A DNA stretch of 64,000 bases from Sphingopyxis lindanitolerans (GCF_002993885.1 NZ_CM009578.1:1835751-1899750), one strand, 5' to 3'. Positions 16,509 to 25,980 are shown, counted from the first letter of the stretch. Notes: generated by a model from the sequence alone, not told the origin. Translations and numbers: made by a program.

Positions 16509-17837
16509 CTATTGGCTGCGCCGGATCGCGGTCGTGCGCGCGCCCGGCCGGTTGACGACCAGATTGGGATGATCGAGCGGCAGCGGCGCGAGCTTTTCGC
16601 TCCCGCTCGCGCCCTGCTCGCGGCCGAGCACGAAGCTGCCGGCATTCTGCCCAAAGGCGTCGCCCTCGCCATCCCAATGATAGGTGACGTCGAAGACGAG
16701 TACCGGGATCAGCATCGGCTTGCCACCGATCATCAGCGGTTCGACCGCGGCGCGCGGCAGCATGACTTCGGTTGCGATCTGCTCGCCCGCGCCGGGCGCG
16801 AGAATCATGTCGTCGCGCAAGATGCTGCCGCCCGCGCCGTCGAAGAAGCGCGCCAGCACCGGCTCGGTCATCGCCGCCCCCTGGTTGAGCGCGATACGGA
16901 TCAGCAGGCCGCTCGCCGCGATCGGCCCCTCGTTCCGCAGATTGAGCGTGAAGGCGACGATCAACTGCTCGCTCGTCATGCGGATACCGCGAATGTCGAG
17001 CGCCATCGCCACCTGCGCGCGCCGTTCGGCCATCGGGCGCATGACGAGCGGCGACGGGATCGACGGCGAGGGGACTCGCGGGGCCACCGGCGCGGCGGGC
17101 TGCGGACGCGGTGCGGGGACCGGACCGGCGGTGCGCGGCGCAGGCGGCGGCGCCTCGAACTCGCTGGACGCATCATCTGCAAGCACGGGGCGGCGGCGCC
17201 AATACCAAAGGCCGACTCCCGCCGCGACGAGTCCGGCGAGCAGCCAGGCCCAGAGCGGCGGATTGCCGTTCCCATCGGTCGCCGGAGCCGCGCCCTCGTC
17301 GGGCGATGATCCGGGCACCGGCGCGGTCGGATCGACCGAGAAACCGGGCGTCGCGGGGGACGGCGCTTCGACGGCCGGCGCTGCCGATTCGGGCGCGGCG
17401 GTGACGGGAGCCGCCGAAACGGGTGCGCTGGTAGCGGGTTCGGACGCGGCGCGCGCCGTCGCGCCGGGCGCGGGCGGCGGTTCGCGGCGCGCGGCGGGCG
17501 CCGACGCCGCCGGGGTGGGCGTCGGCGTCGCGGGCCGGGTCGGAACCACCACGGGCGGTGTGGGCGTGGGAGTCGGCGCCGGGGTCTGCGGGCCGCGCCG
17601 TTCGCCGGGCGCGAGGGGCGGGAGGCCGTTGTCGGACGGCCCCTGCACGCCCGAGGCGCGCCCATCGTCGGCGGGCGGCAGGCGGAAGGTCGAGGAAGGC
17701 GCGGGCGTCGGCGCCGGAGTCGGCTGATCGGTCTGCGCCGCCACCGGCGGGAGTCCGCCCAGCATCAGCGAAGCCGCCAATGCCGCCAGCGACAGGCCCG
17801 CCGCCCTTTCCCTTCGCCCGATTGTCCGCACCGTCAT
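16509..17837 (-). CDS. proline/alanine-rich exported membrane protein, unknown function
   Basis: 442 residues. A signal peptide (GLSLAALAASLMLGGLPPVAA) is followed by about 170 residues of Pro/Ala/Thr low complexity with PTP and AAP repeats, then one transmembrane helix (LWAWLLAGLVAAGVGLWYW), a second Pro-rich linker and a C-terminal domain of about 180 residues (ALDIRGIRMTSEQLIVAFTL). The predicted topology is periplasmic Pro-rich arm and cytoplasmic folded domain. I do not recognise a named family. The ATG at 17837 has AAGG nearby; the open frame continues upstream to 18386 only as antisense to queF. Divergent from queF. Confidence 0.75.
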   Translation of the reverse strand: MTVRTIGRRERAAGLSLAALAASLMLGGLPPVAAQTDQPTPAPTPAPSSTFRLPPADDGRASGVQGPSDNGLPPLAPGERRGPQTPAPTPTPTPPVVVPTRPATPTPTPAASAPAARREPPPAPGATARAASEPATSAPVSAAPVTAAPESAAPAVEAPSPATPGFSVDPTAPVPGSSPDEGAAPATDGNGNPPLWAWLLAGLVAAGVGLWYWRRRPVLADDASSEFEAPPPAPRTAGPVPAPRPQPAAPVAPRVPSPSIPSPLVMRPMAERRAQVAMALDIRGIRMTSEQLIVAFTLNLRNEGPIAASGLLIRIALNQGAAMTEPVLARFFDGAGGSILRDDMILAPGAGEQIATEVMLPRAAVEPLMIGGKPMLIPVLVFDVTYHWDGEGDAFGQNAGSFVLGREQGASGSEKLAPLPLDHPNLVVNRPGARTTAIRRSQ

Positions 17838-17920
17838 CCTTGAACCCGCAATCCCGAAATGGCCATCGACGCGCGCCGCTGAATCGACGCTGAACTGCGG
17901 CCCGCCGTCGTTCGCCCGTG

Positions 17921-17953
17921 ATCCGGGATGACTCCGGGATGACTCTGGGATGA
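17921..17953. repeat. three tandem 11-bp repeats upstream of queF
   Basis: ATCCGGGATGA, CTCCGGGATGA and CTCTGGGATGA follow each other directly in the 147-bp gap between the divergent proline-rich protein gene and queF. Tandem spacing of one helical turn would suit cooperative protein binding, but slippage of a REP fragment is equally possible. Confidence 0.6.
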
Positions 17954-17984
17954 CAGGGGCCGCGCTGCGCACTAGACGGTTTCC

Positions 17985-18455
17985 ATGTCCGATTCCAGCC
18001 ATCCCCCGCTTCGGCCCAAACATCTCGGCCAGCCCAGCGAACTGCCTGCCTCGCCCGAGGCCGCGATCCTCGACTATGTCGCCAATCCGCGCGTCGGCGA
18101 CCTCTACCTCGTCCGCTTCGCCGCGCCCGAGTTCACGTCGCTCTGCCCGGTGACCGGCCAGCCCGATTTCGCGCATCTCGTCATCGACTATGCACCGGGC
18201 GAGACGATCGTCGAATCGAAAAGCCTCAAGCTCTTCCTCGGCGCTTTCCGCAATCATGCCGGATTCCACGAGGATTGCACCGTCGGCATCGGCCGCCGCC
18301 TGTTCGACGAGATGCGCCCGAAATGGCTGCGCATTGGTGGTTACTGGTATCCGCGCGGCGGCATTCCGATCGACGTCTTCTGGCAATCGGGCGCGCCGCC
18401 CGAGGGGCTGTGGCTCCCCGATCAGGGCGTCGCACCCTATCGCGGGCGCGGGTAA
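17985..18455 (+). CDS. queF: NADPH-dependent 7-cyano-7-deazaguanine reductase
   Basis: 156 residues, the single-domain QueF form. It reduces preQ0 to preQ1 in queuosine synthesis. The nucleophile is Cys54 in [15 protein letters not shown] with the acidic Asp61; the QueF motif [15 protein letters not shown] follows and IDVFWQSG closes the domain. The ATG at 17985 opens [16 protein letters not shown]. No other queuosine gene lies nearby and I see no preQ1 riboswitch in the upstream gap. Confidence 0.95.
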   Translation: MSDSSHPPLRPKHLGQPSELPASPEAAILDYVANPRVGDLYLVRFAAPEFTSLCPVTGQPDFAHLVIDYAPGETIVESKSLKLFLGAFRNHAGFHEDCTVGIGRRLFDEMRPKWLRIGGYWYPRGGIPIDVFWQSGAPPEGLWLPDQGVAPYRGRG

Positions 18456-18505
18456 TCGGATTTTTCAACAAAATTCATCGAATTTCATCTTTCCGTCTTC
18501 GACAA

Positions 18506-18521
18506 TTGACACTAGTGTCAA
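18506..18521. promoter_or_regulatory. perfect 16-bp palindrome TTGACACTAGTGTCAA (candidate operator)
   Basis: The palindrome ends 4 nt before the ATG of the thioesterase gene. The same half-sites and spacing (TTGAC-N6-GTCAA, then CTT) occur at 36322-36337 upstream of phaB. No Shine-Dalgarno sequence fits between the palindrome and the start codon, so binding of a repressor (TetR-like is a guess) could also block translation initiation. Confidence 0.6.
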
Positions 18522-18525
18522 CTTT

Positions 18526-18936
18526 ATGACCAGCGCCGCCCTTCCCCACGATCATGACATCAAGGTCGGTCCCGATGCGATCGACTTCATGGGGCATGTC
18601 AACAACGCCCATTATCTGAGCTGGGTGCAGGACGCGGTGCTGGCGCACTGGCGCAAGATCGCGCCGCCCGATGCGGTCGCGGCGCATCTGTGGGTCGCGC
18701 TGAAGCACGAGATCACCTATCGCCGTCCCGCCTTCCTCGACGATCAGGTCATCGCGACCGTCATCCTCGAAAAGGTCCAGGGCGCGCGCGCCTTTTACGA
18801 AACGATCATCAAGCGCGGCGAGGATGTGCTCGCCGAGGTCAAGTCGAGCTGGTGCTGCATCGACGCCGAAACGCTGCGTCCGGCGCGGCTGGCGAGCGAC
18901 GTGATCGCGCGCTTCTTTCCGGGCGAGAAGGTCTAA
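18526..18936 (+). CDS. 4-hydroxybenzoyl-CoA-thioesterase-type acyl-CoA thioesterase
   Basis: 136 residues, one hotdog domain. IDFMGHVNNAHYLSWVQDAV is the 4HBT signature with the catalytic Asp; HEITYRRPAFLDDQVIATV follows. It probably hydrolyses acyl- or aryl-CoA esters; the substrate is not deducible. The ATG at 18526 fits the domain start, but no ribosome binding site precedes it; instead a perfect palindrome lies 4 nt upstream. Queuosine gene queF ends 70 bp before it and is probably a separate transcript. Confidence 0.87.
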   Translation: MTSAALPHDHDIKVGPDAIDFMGHVNNAHYLSWVQDAVLAHWRKIAPPDAVAAHLWVALKHEITYRRPAFLDDQVIATVILEKVQGARAFYETIIKRGEDVLAEVKSSWCCIDAETLRPARLASDVIARFFPGEKV

Positions 18937-18984
18937 ATAGCACTTCGCCGCCGTCCGCTAGGGAGGAGCGCTGCTTTTCAATTT

Positions 18985-19010
18985 CGTCATGCTGAACTTG
19001 TTTCAGCAGG
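18985..19010. repeat. REP-like palindrome half
   Basis: CGTCATGCTGAACTTGTTTC followed by AGCAGGACGATGATGG, the same unit as at 7591 and 25345-25377. It sits between the convergent thioesterase and P450 genes and may act as a bidirectional transcript end. Confidence 0.7.
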
Positions 19011-19056
19011 ACGATGATGGATAGGTCATCACCCACTTGTCAGCGACCTTCCACCG

Positions 19057-20343
19057 TCACGCCGCCTCGAACCGGATCGGCAGCCGCTTCAGCCCCCCCA
19101 CGAACACCGACTCGACCCGCGCTGGCTCGCCCGCAAGTTCGATGCTTTTCACGCAGGGCAGCAATTCCTCCATCAGGATGCGCATCTCCATCCGCGCGAG
19201 ATGCTGGCCCAGGCAGACATGCGCGCCGAATCCAAAGGCGATCTGCTGGTTCTTCGTCCGGTCGGGGTCGAAGGCGAAGGGGGCGTCGAAGATCGCCTCG
19301 TCACGGTTGGCCGAGACATAGTTGAGCATCAGCCAGTCGCCTTCGCGGATCGTCTGCCCGCCGATCTCGACATCCGCGCGCGCACTGCGCATGAAATGCT
19401 GGACCGGCGTCGCCCAGCGGATCGCCTCCTCGATCAGCCCGGCCTTCTCGGCCTCGGCATCGCGAAAGCGCGCGAACAGCGCCGGATTCTTCGCCAGCTC
19501 CATGATCGCCGCCGCGGTCGACGCGCTCGTCGTGTCGTGTCCGGCGGTCGCGACGATCATATAATAGCCGGCGAGTTCGCGGTCGGGAATCTGGCCGCCG
19601 TCGATCGTCGCATTGGCAATCACCGTCGCGATGTCCTCGCGCGGGTTGGCCCGGCGATCGGCGGTGAGTTCGCGGAAATAATTTTCGAAATCGGCGATGA
19701 CATAATGGAGCATCGCGATCGCCTGCTCGGCGCTCGTTATTTCGACCTTGTTGCGGTTGAGTTCGGGGTCGGTCGACCCGAAAAGCTGCTGCGTCAGCAT
19801 CAGCATCCGCGGTTCGTCCTCGGCGGGAACGCCGAGAATATCCATGATGACGCGGAGCGGATAATGCGCCGCGACATCGCGCGCGAAATCGCATGTCCCG
19901 CCCGATTCGAGCATATGGTCGACGGTATCGCGCGCGATCTGCCGGATGCGATCCTCGACGATCCGCAGATTCTTCGGCATGAACCAGCTCTGCGTCAGCA
20001 AGCGATATTTCATGTGATCGGGCGCATCCATCTGTACCAGCGAGCGGATCAGGTGGCCGTCGCCCCCCGGCGTCGCCGCGCGCGCCAGTGCCTCGCCGTC
20101 GCGATTGGTCAGCACCGTCGGCCGGATGCCGTTCGCAAAATGCTGCGGATCGCGGCCGATCGCCATGATGTCGGCATGGCGCGTCACCAGCCAGAAAGGA
20201 TCGTGATCGCTATTCTCGGCGACCGCCAGCGGCGCGTTGGCGCGCGCCCAGGCGAGCTGTTCGTGCAGGCCGTTCCACTCGCCATAAGCGGCCGGATCGA
20301 CGACGGCGGCGGACACCGCTTTGGGCAGGATAGGTTTTGTCAT
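19057..20343 (-). CDS. Cytochrome P450 monooxygenase
   Basis: 428 residues, soluble bacterial class I P450. The heme-ligating Cys377 is in FGFGAHVCLGQHLARME; the oxygen-binding helix I has ATAGHDTTSAS (about 265-275) and the ExxR motif is EAIRW near 306-310. It needs a ferredoxin and reductase, and none is encoded nearby. The substrate is unknown; sphingomonads carry many such enzymes for steroid, terpene or alkane hydroxylation. The start at 20343 (MTKPILPKAVSAAVV) fits the family; the open frame upstream is antisense to the M1 peptidase gene. Confidence 0.93.
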   Translation of the reverse strand: MTKPILPKAVSAAVVDPAAYGEWNGLHEQLAWARANAPLAVAENSDHDPFWLVTRHADIMAIGRDPQHFANGIRPTVLTNRDGEALARAATPGGDGHLIRSLVQMDAPDHMKYRLLTQSWFMPKNLRIVEDRIRQIARDTVDHMLESGGTCDFARDVAAHYPLRVIMDILGVPAEDEPRMLMLTQQLFGSTDPELNRNKVEITSAEQAIAMLHYVIADFENYFRELTADRRANPREDIATVIANATIDGGQIPDRELAGYYMIVATAGHDTTSASTAAAIMELAKNPALFARFRDAEAEKAGLIEEAIRWATPVQHFMRSARADVEIGGQTIREGDWLMLNYVSANRDEAIFDAPFAFDPDRTKNQQIAFGFGAHVCLGQHLARMEMRILMEELLPCVKSIELAGEPARVESVFVGGLKRLPIRFEAA

Positions 20344-20468
20344 GCAACCCAAGCTGCCCCAGTTTTTGCCGTCTGTCGAGAGCCATGGACCGCTTGCCGA
20401 AAGGGGGCGTTGCGCCGCGCCGGGCATGGGCATAGCCTGGGGCGGATCATATCCGGGGGATCGCAACC

Positions 20469-23168
20469 ATGAAAATTTCGACGCGCCATCTGCTTGTTGC
20501 CGCCGTCTCGTCGCTCGGCCTCGCCGCCTGCGCCGCGCAGCCGGGGGTCGCGCCGCCCGCGCCCGCCGCGCTGATGCCCGCGCCGACCGGCGCCCCCCTC
20601 GACGCCAGCGTGCCGAGCCAGTTGCCGCGCATCGCACGCCCGCTCCATTATGATATCAGCGTCACACCCGACGCAAAGGCATTGAGCTTCACCGGCGAAG
20701 CGGGGATCGACCTCGAACTTTACGCGCCCTCGACCACGATCGTGATGAACGCGCTCGATCTCACCTTTACCGACGCGGCGCTGACCGGCCCCGACGGCAA
20801 GCCGGTGCTGCTGACCGCCGCGACCGACGCCGAAGCGCAGACGGTGACCTTCACCGCCCCCGCGCCGATCGCGCCGGGCACCTACCGCCTCGATGCGCGC
20901 TATAGCGGCGTCATCAACACCCAGGCCAACGGCCTCTTCGCCCTCGACTATCCCGACAAGACGACGGGCGCCGACACGCGCGGGCTGTTCACCCAGTTCG
21001 AGGCGTCCGACGCACGCCGCTTCATCCCGAGCTTCGACGAGCCGAGCTACAAGGCGACCTTCAGCCTGTCGGCGATCGTCCCGGCGGACGATCTCGTGGT
21101 CAGCAACATGCCCGCGGCGAACGAAACGCCGGTCGAGGGCGGCAGGAAGAAGGTGACCTTCCAGATTTCGCCGAAAATGTCGTCCTACCTCCTCTTCTTC
21201 GCGACCGGCCCCTTTGAGCGGCTCGCCAAGAAGAGCGAAAGCGGCGCCGAGGTCGGCATCGTCTCGCCCAGGGGATCGGGCGAGCAGGCGCGTTTTGCGC
21301 TCGACAGTCTGGCGCCCCTGCTCACTTATTATGCCGATTATTTCGGCCAGCCCTATCCGCTGCCCAAGCTCGACAATGTCGCGGGGCCCGGCCAGTCACA
21401 ATTCTTCGGCGCGATGGAGAATTGGGGCGCGATCTTCACCTTCGAACGCATCCTGCTCGACGATCCGAAGATCACCAGCGATGCGACACGGCAGGCGATC
21501 TATGCCGTGCAGGCGCACGAGGTCGCGCACCAATGGTTCGGCGATCTCGTCACCATGGCGTGGTGGGACGATCTGTGGCTCAACGAAGGTTTCGCGAGCT
21601 GGATGGAGACCAAGGCGAGCGACCATTTCCACCCCGACTGGCAGCCGTTGCTCGACCGCGTCGGCGGGCGCGAGGCGGCGATGGGGCTCGATGCCTTTGC
21701 GACGACGCACCCGATCGTCCAGACGATCCGCACCGTCGAGGACAGCAATCAGGCTTTTGACGCGATCACCTATCAGAAGGGCGAAGCGGTGATCACGATG
21801 CTCGAGGCCTATGCCGGCGCCGACAAATGGCGGGGCGGCCTGCGCGCCTATGTGGCGCAGCATCGATATGGCAACACGCGCACCGACGATCTGTGGCGCG
21901 CGGTCGAGGCGGCTGGGGCGACGGGCCTGACAGGAATCGCGCATGATTTCACCAACCAGCCCGGAATCCCGCTGCTGCGCGTCGGCGCCGCGACCTGCGC
22001 GGGCGGCACCACGACCGTTTCGCTGACGCAGAGCGAGTTTTCGCGCGACCGCAAGGACAGCATCGATGCCGAGGGGCGCCGCTGGCGGGTGCCGGTGCTG
22101 GCGCGCGCCGGCGACGGCGCGGTGTCGCGGCAGGTCGTCACCGGCGGCGCCGGGACGCTGACACTGCCCGGCTGCAGGCCGGTGCTGATCAACGCCGGGC
22201 AGGCGGGCTATTATCGCACCCTCTATTCGCCCGCCGCGCTCGCCGCGCTGCGCGGCCGCTTCGCCAGCCTCGCGCCGATCGACCAGCTCGGGCTGCTCGG
22301 CGACAATTTCGCGCTCGCTTATGCAGGCTATCAGCCGATGGGGGCCGCGCTCGACCTGCTCGCCGCGGCGCCGCGCGATGCCAATCCGAAACTGATCGGC
22401 GACGTCGCGAGCCGGTACGAGGCGCTCTATACGCTCTTCGACGATCAGCCGGCGGTTCAAAAGCAGATCACGATGCTGGGCAGCGCGGCGCTGGCGCCCG
22501 CGATGCGGCGGCTTGGGTTCGACGCGCGGCCGGGCGAGCCCGCGCTCGACGGGGTGCTGCGCTCCGAACTGCTGGGCGCGCTCGGGACGATCGGCGACGC
22601 GAAGATCCGCGCCGAGGCCCTTCGCCGCTTCGCCTTGCTCGACCGCGACCCCGCCGCGCTCGACGGCCCGCTCAAATCGCGCTGGCTCGGCATCGTCGCG
22701 GCGAACGCCGGCGCGGCCGAGTGGGACAGGCTGCGCGCCCTGGCAAAGGGTTCGAAATCGGCGGTCGAACGCAGCGCCTTCTACACCCTGCTCGGCAATG
22801 CCAAGGACGCGAAGCTCGCCAAGCGCGCGCTCGACCTCGCGCTGACCGACGAGCCGGGCAAGACGACGAGCGCCGCGATCATCGGCACGGTCGCGCGCCG
22901 CCACGCCGAAATGGCGGTCGCCTTCGCGCAGGCGAATCAGGCGGCGGTCGATGCGTTGATCGATGCGTCGGCGCGGGCGCGCTTCCTCGCCGGGCTCGCG
23001 GCGTCGTCGACCGACCCGGCGATGATCGCCACCCTCGAAGCGATCGCCGCGCCGCTGTCGGCCGATGTCCGCAAACCCTATGACAAGACGATCGCGGCGC
23101 TCAAGGAACGCCGCACCAGCCGCCCGCGCATCAAGGGCGAAGTCGAGGGCTGGCTGAAGGGGAAATAG
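20469..23168 (+). CDS. M1-family aminopeptidase, lipoprotein
   Basis: 899 residues. The N-terminus is a lipoprotein signal (LLVAAVSSLGLAAC, lipidated Cys21). The M1 exopeptidase motif GAMENWGAIF and zinc motif HEVAHQWFGDLV (HEVAH at 350-354) with WLNEGFASWME as third ligand are intact. A C-terminal ERAP1-like helical domain fills the last 350 residues. It removes N-terminal residues from peptides in the periplasm, anchored in a membrane. It converges with the YjgR-type gene across a REP palindrome. Confidence 0.94.
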   Translation: MKISTRHLLVAAVSSLGLAACAAQPGVAPPAPAALMPAPTGAPLDASVPSQLPRIARPLHYDISVTPDAKALSFTGEAGIDLELYAPSTTIVMNALDLTFTDAALTGPDGKPVLLTAATDAEAQTVTFTAPAPIAPGTYRLDARYSGVINTQANGLFALDYPDKTTGADTRGLFTQFEASDARRFIPSFDEPSYKATFSLSAIVPADDLVVSNMPAANETPVEGGRKKVTFQISPKMSSYLLFFATGPFERLAKKSESGAEVGIVSPRGSGEQARFALDSLAPLLTYYADYFGQPYPLPKLDNVAGPGQSQFFGAMENWGAIFTFERILLDDPKITSDATRQAIYAVQAHEVAHQWFGDLVTMAWWDDLWLNEGFASWMETKASDHFHPDWQPLLDRVGGREAAMGLDAFATTHPIVQTIRTVEDSNQAFDAITYQKGEAVITMLEAYAGADKWRGGLRAYVAQHRYGNTRTDDLWRAVEAAGATGLTGIAHDFTNQPGIPLLRVGAATCAGGTTTVSLTQSEFSRDRKDSIDAEGRRWRVPVLARAGDGAVSRQVVTGGAGTLTLPGCRPVLINAGQAGYYRTLYSPAALAALRGRFASLAPIDQLGLLGDNFALAYAGYQPMGAALDLLAAAPRDANPKLIGDVASRYEALYTLFDDQPAVQKQITMLGSAALAPAMRRLGFDARPGEPALDGVLRSELLGALGTIGDAKIRAEALRRFALLDRDPAALDGPLKSRWLGIVAANAGAAEWDRLRALAKGSKSAVERSAFYTLLGNAKDAKLAKRALDLALTDEPGKTTSAAIIGTVARRHAEMAVAFAQANQAAVDALIDASARARFLAGLAASSTDPAMIATLEAIAAPLSADVRKPYDKTIAALKERRTSRPRIKGEVEGWLKGK

Positions 23169-23186
23169 GCTTGCGAACAACTCTAC

Positions 23187-23266
23187 CGTCATCCCGGCGA
23201 AGGCCGGGATCTCGACGGCTCGGCAGGACGGGACGGTGAGACCCCGGCCTTCGCCGGGGTGACGAC
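23187..23266. repeat. REP-like palindrome pair
   Basis: CGTCATCCCGGCGAAGGCCG and the inverted CCGGCCTTCGCCGGGGTGAC flank about 35 bp. The unit lies between convergent genes (stops at 23168 and 23289), the usual place for REP elements acting as transcript ends. Confidence 0.85.
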
Positions 23267-23288
23267 TACAGAAGGGTAGATCTGCTCC

Positions 23289-24884
23289 CTATTTGAACAA
23301 GCTGCCCAAAATCCCGCGCATCAGTTGACCGCCAAGTTTGCCCGCGACCTGCCGCCCGATGCTCGTCGCCGCCGAGCGCGCCGCCGATTGCACCATCTTC
23401 TCGGTCATCGAAGGCTTCGCCGCTTCGCGCGCCGCGACCTTTTCCTGCTGAAGCCGCACGCGCTCCTCGGCGGCCTTCTGCTTCGCCTCTTCCTTCGCGG
23501 CGATCGCCGCCTGCTTGTCGGCCTCGACCTGCGCCTTCGCTTCGACCGCGGCGGCCTGCGCCTGCTCGGCCTTGGCGGCGAGCAGTTCCTCGGCGCTTTC
23601 GCGATTGATCGGCGTGTCATATTTGTCGGCGACGGGCGAAATCGACTTGATGATCGCGCGTTCCTTGACGTCGAGCGGACCGGCGCGCGAGCAAGGCGGC
23701 TTGATCAGGGTGCGTTCGACCGGCGACGGCGCCCCGTCGGCCATCAGCAACGAAACGAGCGCCTCGCCGACCTTGAGCTCGGTAATCTCGCGCTCGACAT
23801 TCACCTTGGGGTTCGGGCGGAAGGTGTCGGCGGCGGCCTTGACCGCTTTCTGGTCGCGCGGGGTGAAGGCGCGCAGCGCATGCTGGACGCGGTTGCCGAG
23901 CTGGCCCGCGACCGCCTCGGGCACGTCGATCGGGTTTTGGGTGACGAAATAGACGCCGACCCCCTTTGAACGGATCAGGCGCACGACCTGTTCGATCTTC
24001 TCGGTCAGCGCGGGCGGGGCGTCGTCGAACAGCAGATGCGCCTCGTCGAAGAAGAAGACGAGCTTCGGCTTGTCGGGATCGCCGACCTCGGGAAGCGTCT
24101 CGAACATTTCGGACAGCAGCCACAGCAGGAAGGTCGCATAGAGCTTGGGGCTCGCCATCAGCTTGTCGGCGGCGAGGATGTTGACATAGCCGCGGCCATT
24201 GTCGTCGAGGCGGATCATGTCCTGGATGTCGAGCGCGGGCTCGCCGAAGAAATGGGCGCCGCCCTGCGTCTCGAGCGTCAGCAATTGCCGCTGGATCGTG
24301 CCGACGGTCGCTTTCGACACATTGCCATATTTGGTCGTCAGCTCGTCGGCATTCTCGGCGCACCAGACGAGCATCGCCTGCAGGTCGCCGAGGTCGAGAA
24401 GCAGCATATTCTGCTCGTCGGCGATGCGGAACGCGATCGCGAGCACGCCTTCCTGCACCTCGTTCAGCCCCATCAATCGCGCGAGCAGCAGCGGTCCCAT
24501 TTCGGAGATGGTGGTGCGGATCGGATGTCCCTGTTCACCGAACAAATCCCAGAAGATCACCGGATTGTCGCGATAGGCCCAGTCGGTATCGCCGATCTCC
24601 GCCGCGCGCTTGGCAAAGGCCTCGTGCGTCTTCGCGGTCGGGCTGCCCGCCATCGCCATCCCGGCCAGATCGCCCTTCACGTCGGCGACGAACACCGGAA
24701 CGCCGACCGCCGAAAACCCCTCGGCCAGCCCTTGCAAGGTCACCGTCTTGCCGGTGCCGGTCGCCCCCGCGATCAGCCCGTGGCGGTTCGCGCGCTTCAG
24801 CACCAGCGACTGGCGCGGCCCATCGGGCACGCCGCCTCCGCCAAGGCCAATATAGATTTCGGTCGCGTCGCTGCCGTCGCTCAC
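23289..24884 (-). CDS. YjgR/DUF853-type HerA-like ATPase
   Basis: 531 residues. Walker A is GATGTGKT (about 40-47) and Walker [32 protein letters not shown] is a DUF853 block. These AAA+ ATPases resemble HerA/FtsK but have no assigned function. After residue about 430 a long Ala/Glu/Lys/Gln coiled coil ([20 protein letters not shown]) leads to a basic/glycine-rich end. I use the GTG at 24884 because GGAGG stands 8 nt upstream; an ATG at 24908 would put that ribosome binding site inside the gene. Confidence 0.88.
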   Translation of the reverse strand: MSDGSDATEIYIGLGGGGVPDGPRQSLVLKRANRHGLIAGATGTGKTVTLQGLAEGFSAVGVPVFVADVKGDLAGMAMAGSPTAKTHEAFAKRAAEIGDTDWAYRDNPVIFWDLFGEQGHPIRTTISEMGPLLLARLMGLNEVQEGVLAIAFRIADEQNMLLLDLGDLQAMLVWCAENADELTTKYGNVSKATVGTIQRQLLTLETQGGAHFFGEPALDIQDMIRLDDNGRGYVNILAADKLMASPKLYATFLLWLLSEMFETLPEVGDPDKPKLVFFFDEAHLLFDDAPPALTEKIEQVVRLIRSKGVGVYFVTQNPIDVPEAVAGQLGNRVQHALRAFTPRDQKAVKAAADTFRPNPKVNVEREITELKVGEALVSLLMADGAPSPVERTLIKPPCSRAGPLDVKERAIIKSISPVADKYDTPINRESAEELLAAKAEQAQAAAVEAKAQVEADKQAAIAAKEEAKQKAAEERVRLQQEKVAAREAAKPSMTEKMVQSAARSAATSIGRQVAGKLGGQLMRGILGSLFK

Positions 24885-24908
24885 TATGCAATCCTCCACT
24901 GTGGGCAC

Positions 24909-25265
24909 CCGGTCAAAGGCTTAGAGCGGCATGCCGCGTCGGGCAATCGGCAAAGCCGCGCGCGGCGACCGCGCGGGGCGATGGTCGGGCAGGAAATGGC
25001 GGAGAACTGCGCAACTTCACTCGCAAATCGCGAAAACGCGGCCGGGATGAAGGCGCTTAAGGACACAAAAGCCCCGCATCGACGCGCCCAAATTGTGGCT
25101 TTTGTGGCTTTAAGGAGCCGCGAGGCGGCAAGGGCCGATCGGCGGGCAAAATCATCGCATGCGGGGCGGATGAGATCATCCGAAGGGATAGATCATGGCC
25201 GCGCATAATAGGAAAGCGATTTCGGGTGGGAGGGGGCGGGCGGGTTTCGACTGGAAGGCGACATC
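24909..25265. other. gene-free interval upstream of the YjgR-type gene
   Basis: I see no convincing gene here. CACAAAAGCC (25064-25073) and GGCTTTTGTG (25097-25106) form a 10-bp inverted repeat with a 23-nt spacer, followed by a second TTGTGGCTTT. A 29-codon frame at 25195-25284 (MAAHNRKAIS...) has GAAGG upstream but runs into a REP element and is not convincing. The promoter of the YjgR-type gene should be at the left end. Confidence 0.4.
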
Positions 25266-25272
25266 TCTTTCA

Positions 25273-25377
25273 TCGTCACCCTGAACTTGTTTCAGGATCC
25301 ATGGCCTAGCGTCTCCTTCGGCGCGGCGTTGGACGCGAACTCAGGCCATGGATGCTGAAACAAGTTCAGCATGACGA
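25273..25377. repeat. REP-like palindrome pair, inverted
   Basis: CGTCACCCTGAACTTGTTTC AGGATCCATGG at the left is answered by CCATGGATGCTGAAACAAG TTCAGCATGACG at the right, the same family as at 7591 and 18985. The whole would fold into one long cruciform arm. Confidence 0.85.
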
Positions 25378-25417
25378 GGTTTAAAGCCTGCAATCGACTG
25401 ATTGCGGACGGCTGCTC

Positions 25418-25533
25418 TCCCCTCCCGCAGGCGGGAGGGGTTGGGGGTGGGCAGCGGCGTCGCAATGGCCCACCCCGCTGCGGCTAGCGAACAAGTTCGC
25501 AAGTCTCGCTGCCCCTCCCGCTTGCGGGAGGGC
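25418..25533. repeat. composite dispersed repeat (GCGGGAGGGG family)
   Basis: CTCCCCTCCCGCAGGCGGGA at the left and CCCTCCCGCTTGCGGGAGG at the right enclose CGAACAAGTTCG and a short GC-rich linker. It resembles the repeat at 8975-9158 in design. Confidence 0.75.
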
Positions 25534-25584
25534 ACATCAGCGCCATCCTTCAACGGCCGCTCCCCACCGCCAAACCGACGCCCC

Positions 25585-25953
25585 TCACCCCATGAGGAAG
25601 GCGTTGAGCTTGTTGCCGTCGGGGTCGCGGAAATAACCGGCGTAGAAGCCTTCGCCGCGCGGGCCCGGAGGACCTTCGCAGGTGCCGCCATTGGCAAGCG
25701 CGATGTCGTAGAGGCGGTGGACCTGGTCCTTGTCCTTCGCCGCCAGCGCGACCATCACGCCATTGCCCACCGTCGCCGCCTGGCCGTCGAAAGGCCGCGT
25801 CAGGCCGATGCCGGCCCCGCCGCCCTCCTTGCCCCAGGCGATGAAGCCGTCATAATCCATCATCCGCGGCACGCCCAATTCGCCGGCGATCGCGTCATAG
25901 AAAACCGCCGCCCTGGCAAGGTCGTTGGTCCCCAGCGTCACATATCCGATCAT
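25585..25953 (-). CDS. VOC-superfamily (glyoxalase-like) protein
   Basis: 122 residues, one vicinal-oxygen-chelate unit: MIGYVTLGTNDLARAAVFYD at the start and FYAGYFRDPDGNKLNAFLMG at the end with the metal-site Glu position replaced by Asn. Such small VOC proteins may be dioxygenases, isomerases or resistance proteins; the substrate is not deducible. The promoter has a near-consensus -10 (TATAAT) embedded in a GTTC-N7-GTTC box, which is the alphaproteobacterial LexA operator. The gene may therefore be DNA-damage inducible. Confidence 0.88.
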   Translation of the reverse strand: MIGYVTLGTNDLARAAVFYDAIAGELGVPRMMDYDGFIAWGKEGGGAGIGLTRPFDGQAATVGNGVMVALAAKDKDQVHRLYDIALANGGTCEGPPGPRGEGFYAGYFRDPDGNKLNAFLMG

Positions 25954-25980
25954 CCTGTTTCTCCCGACTCGTTAAAACAG

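Noticed and set aside
17838..17984. preQ1 riboswitch upstream of queF
   Set aside because: No preQ1-like hairpin and A-rich tail; only 11-bp tandem repeats are visible.
18506..18529. TTGACA as a -35 box of the thioesterase gene
   Set aside because: The matching -10 would lie inside the coding region; the sequence is better explained as half of a palindrome.
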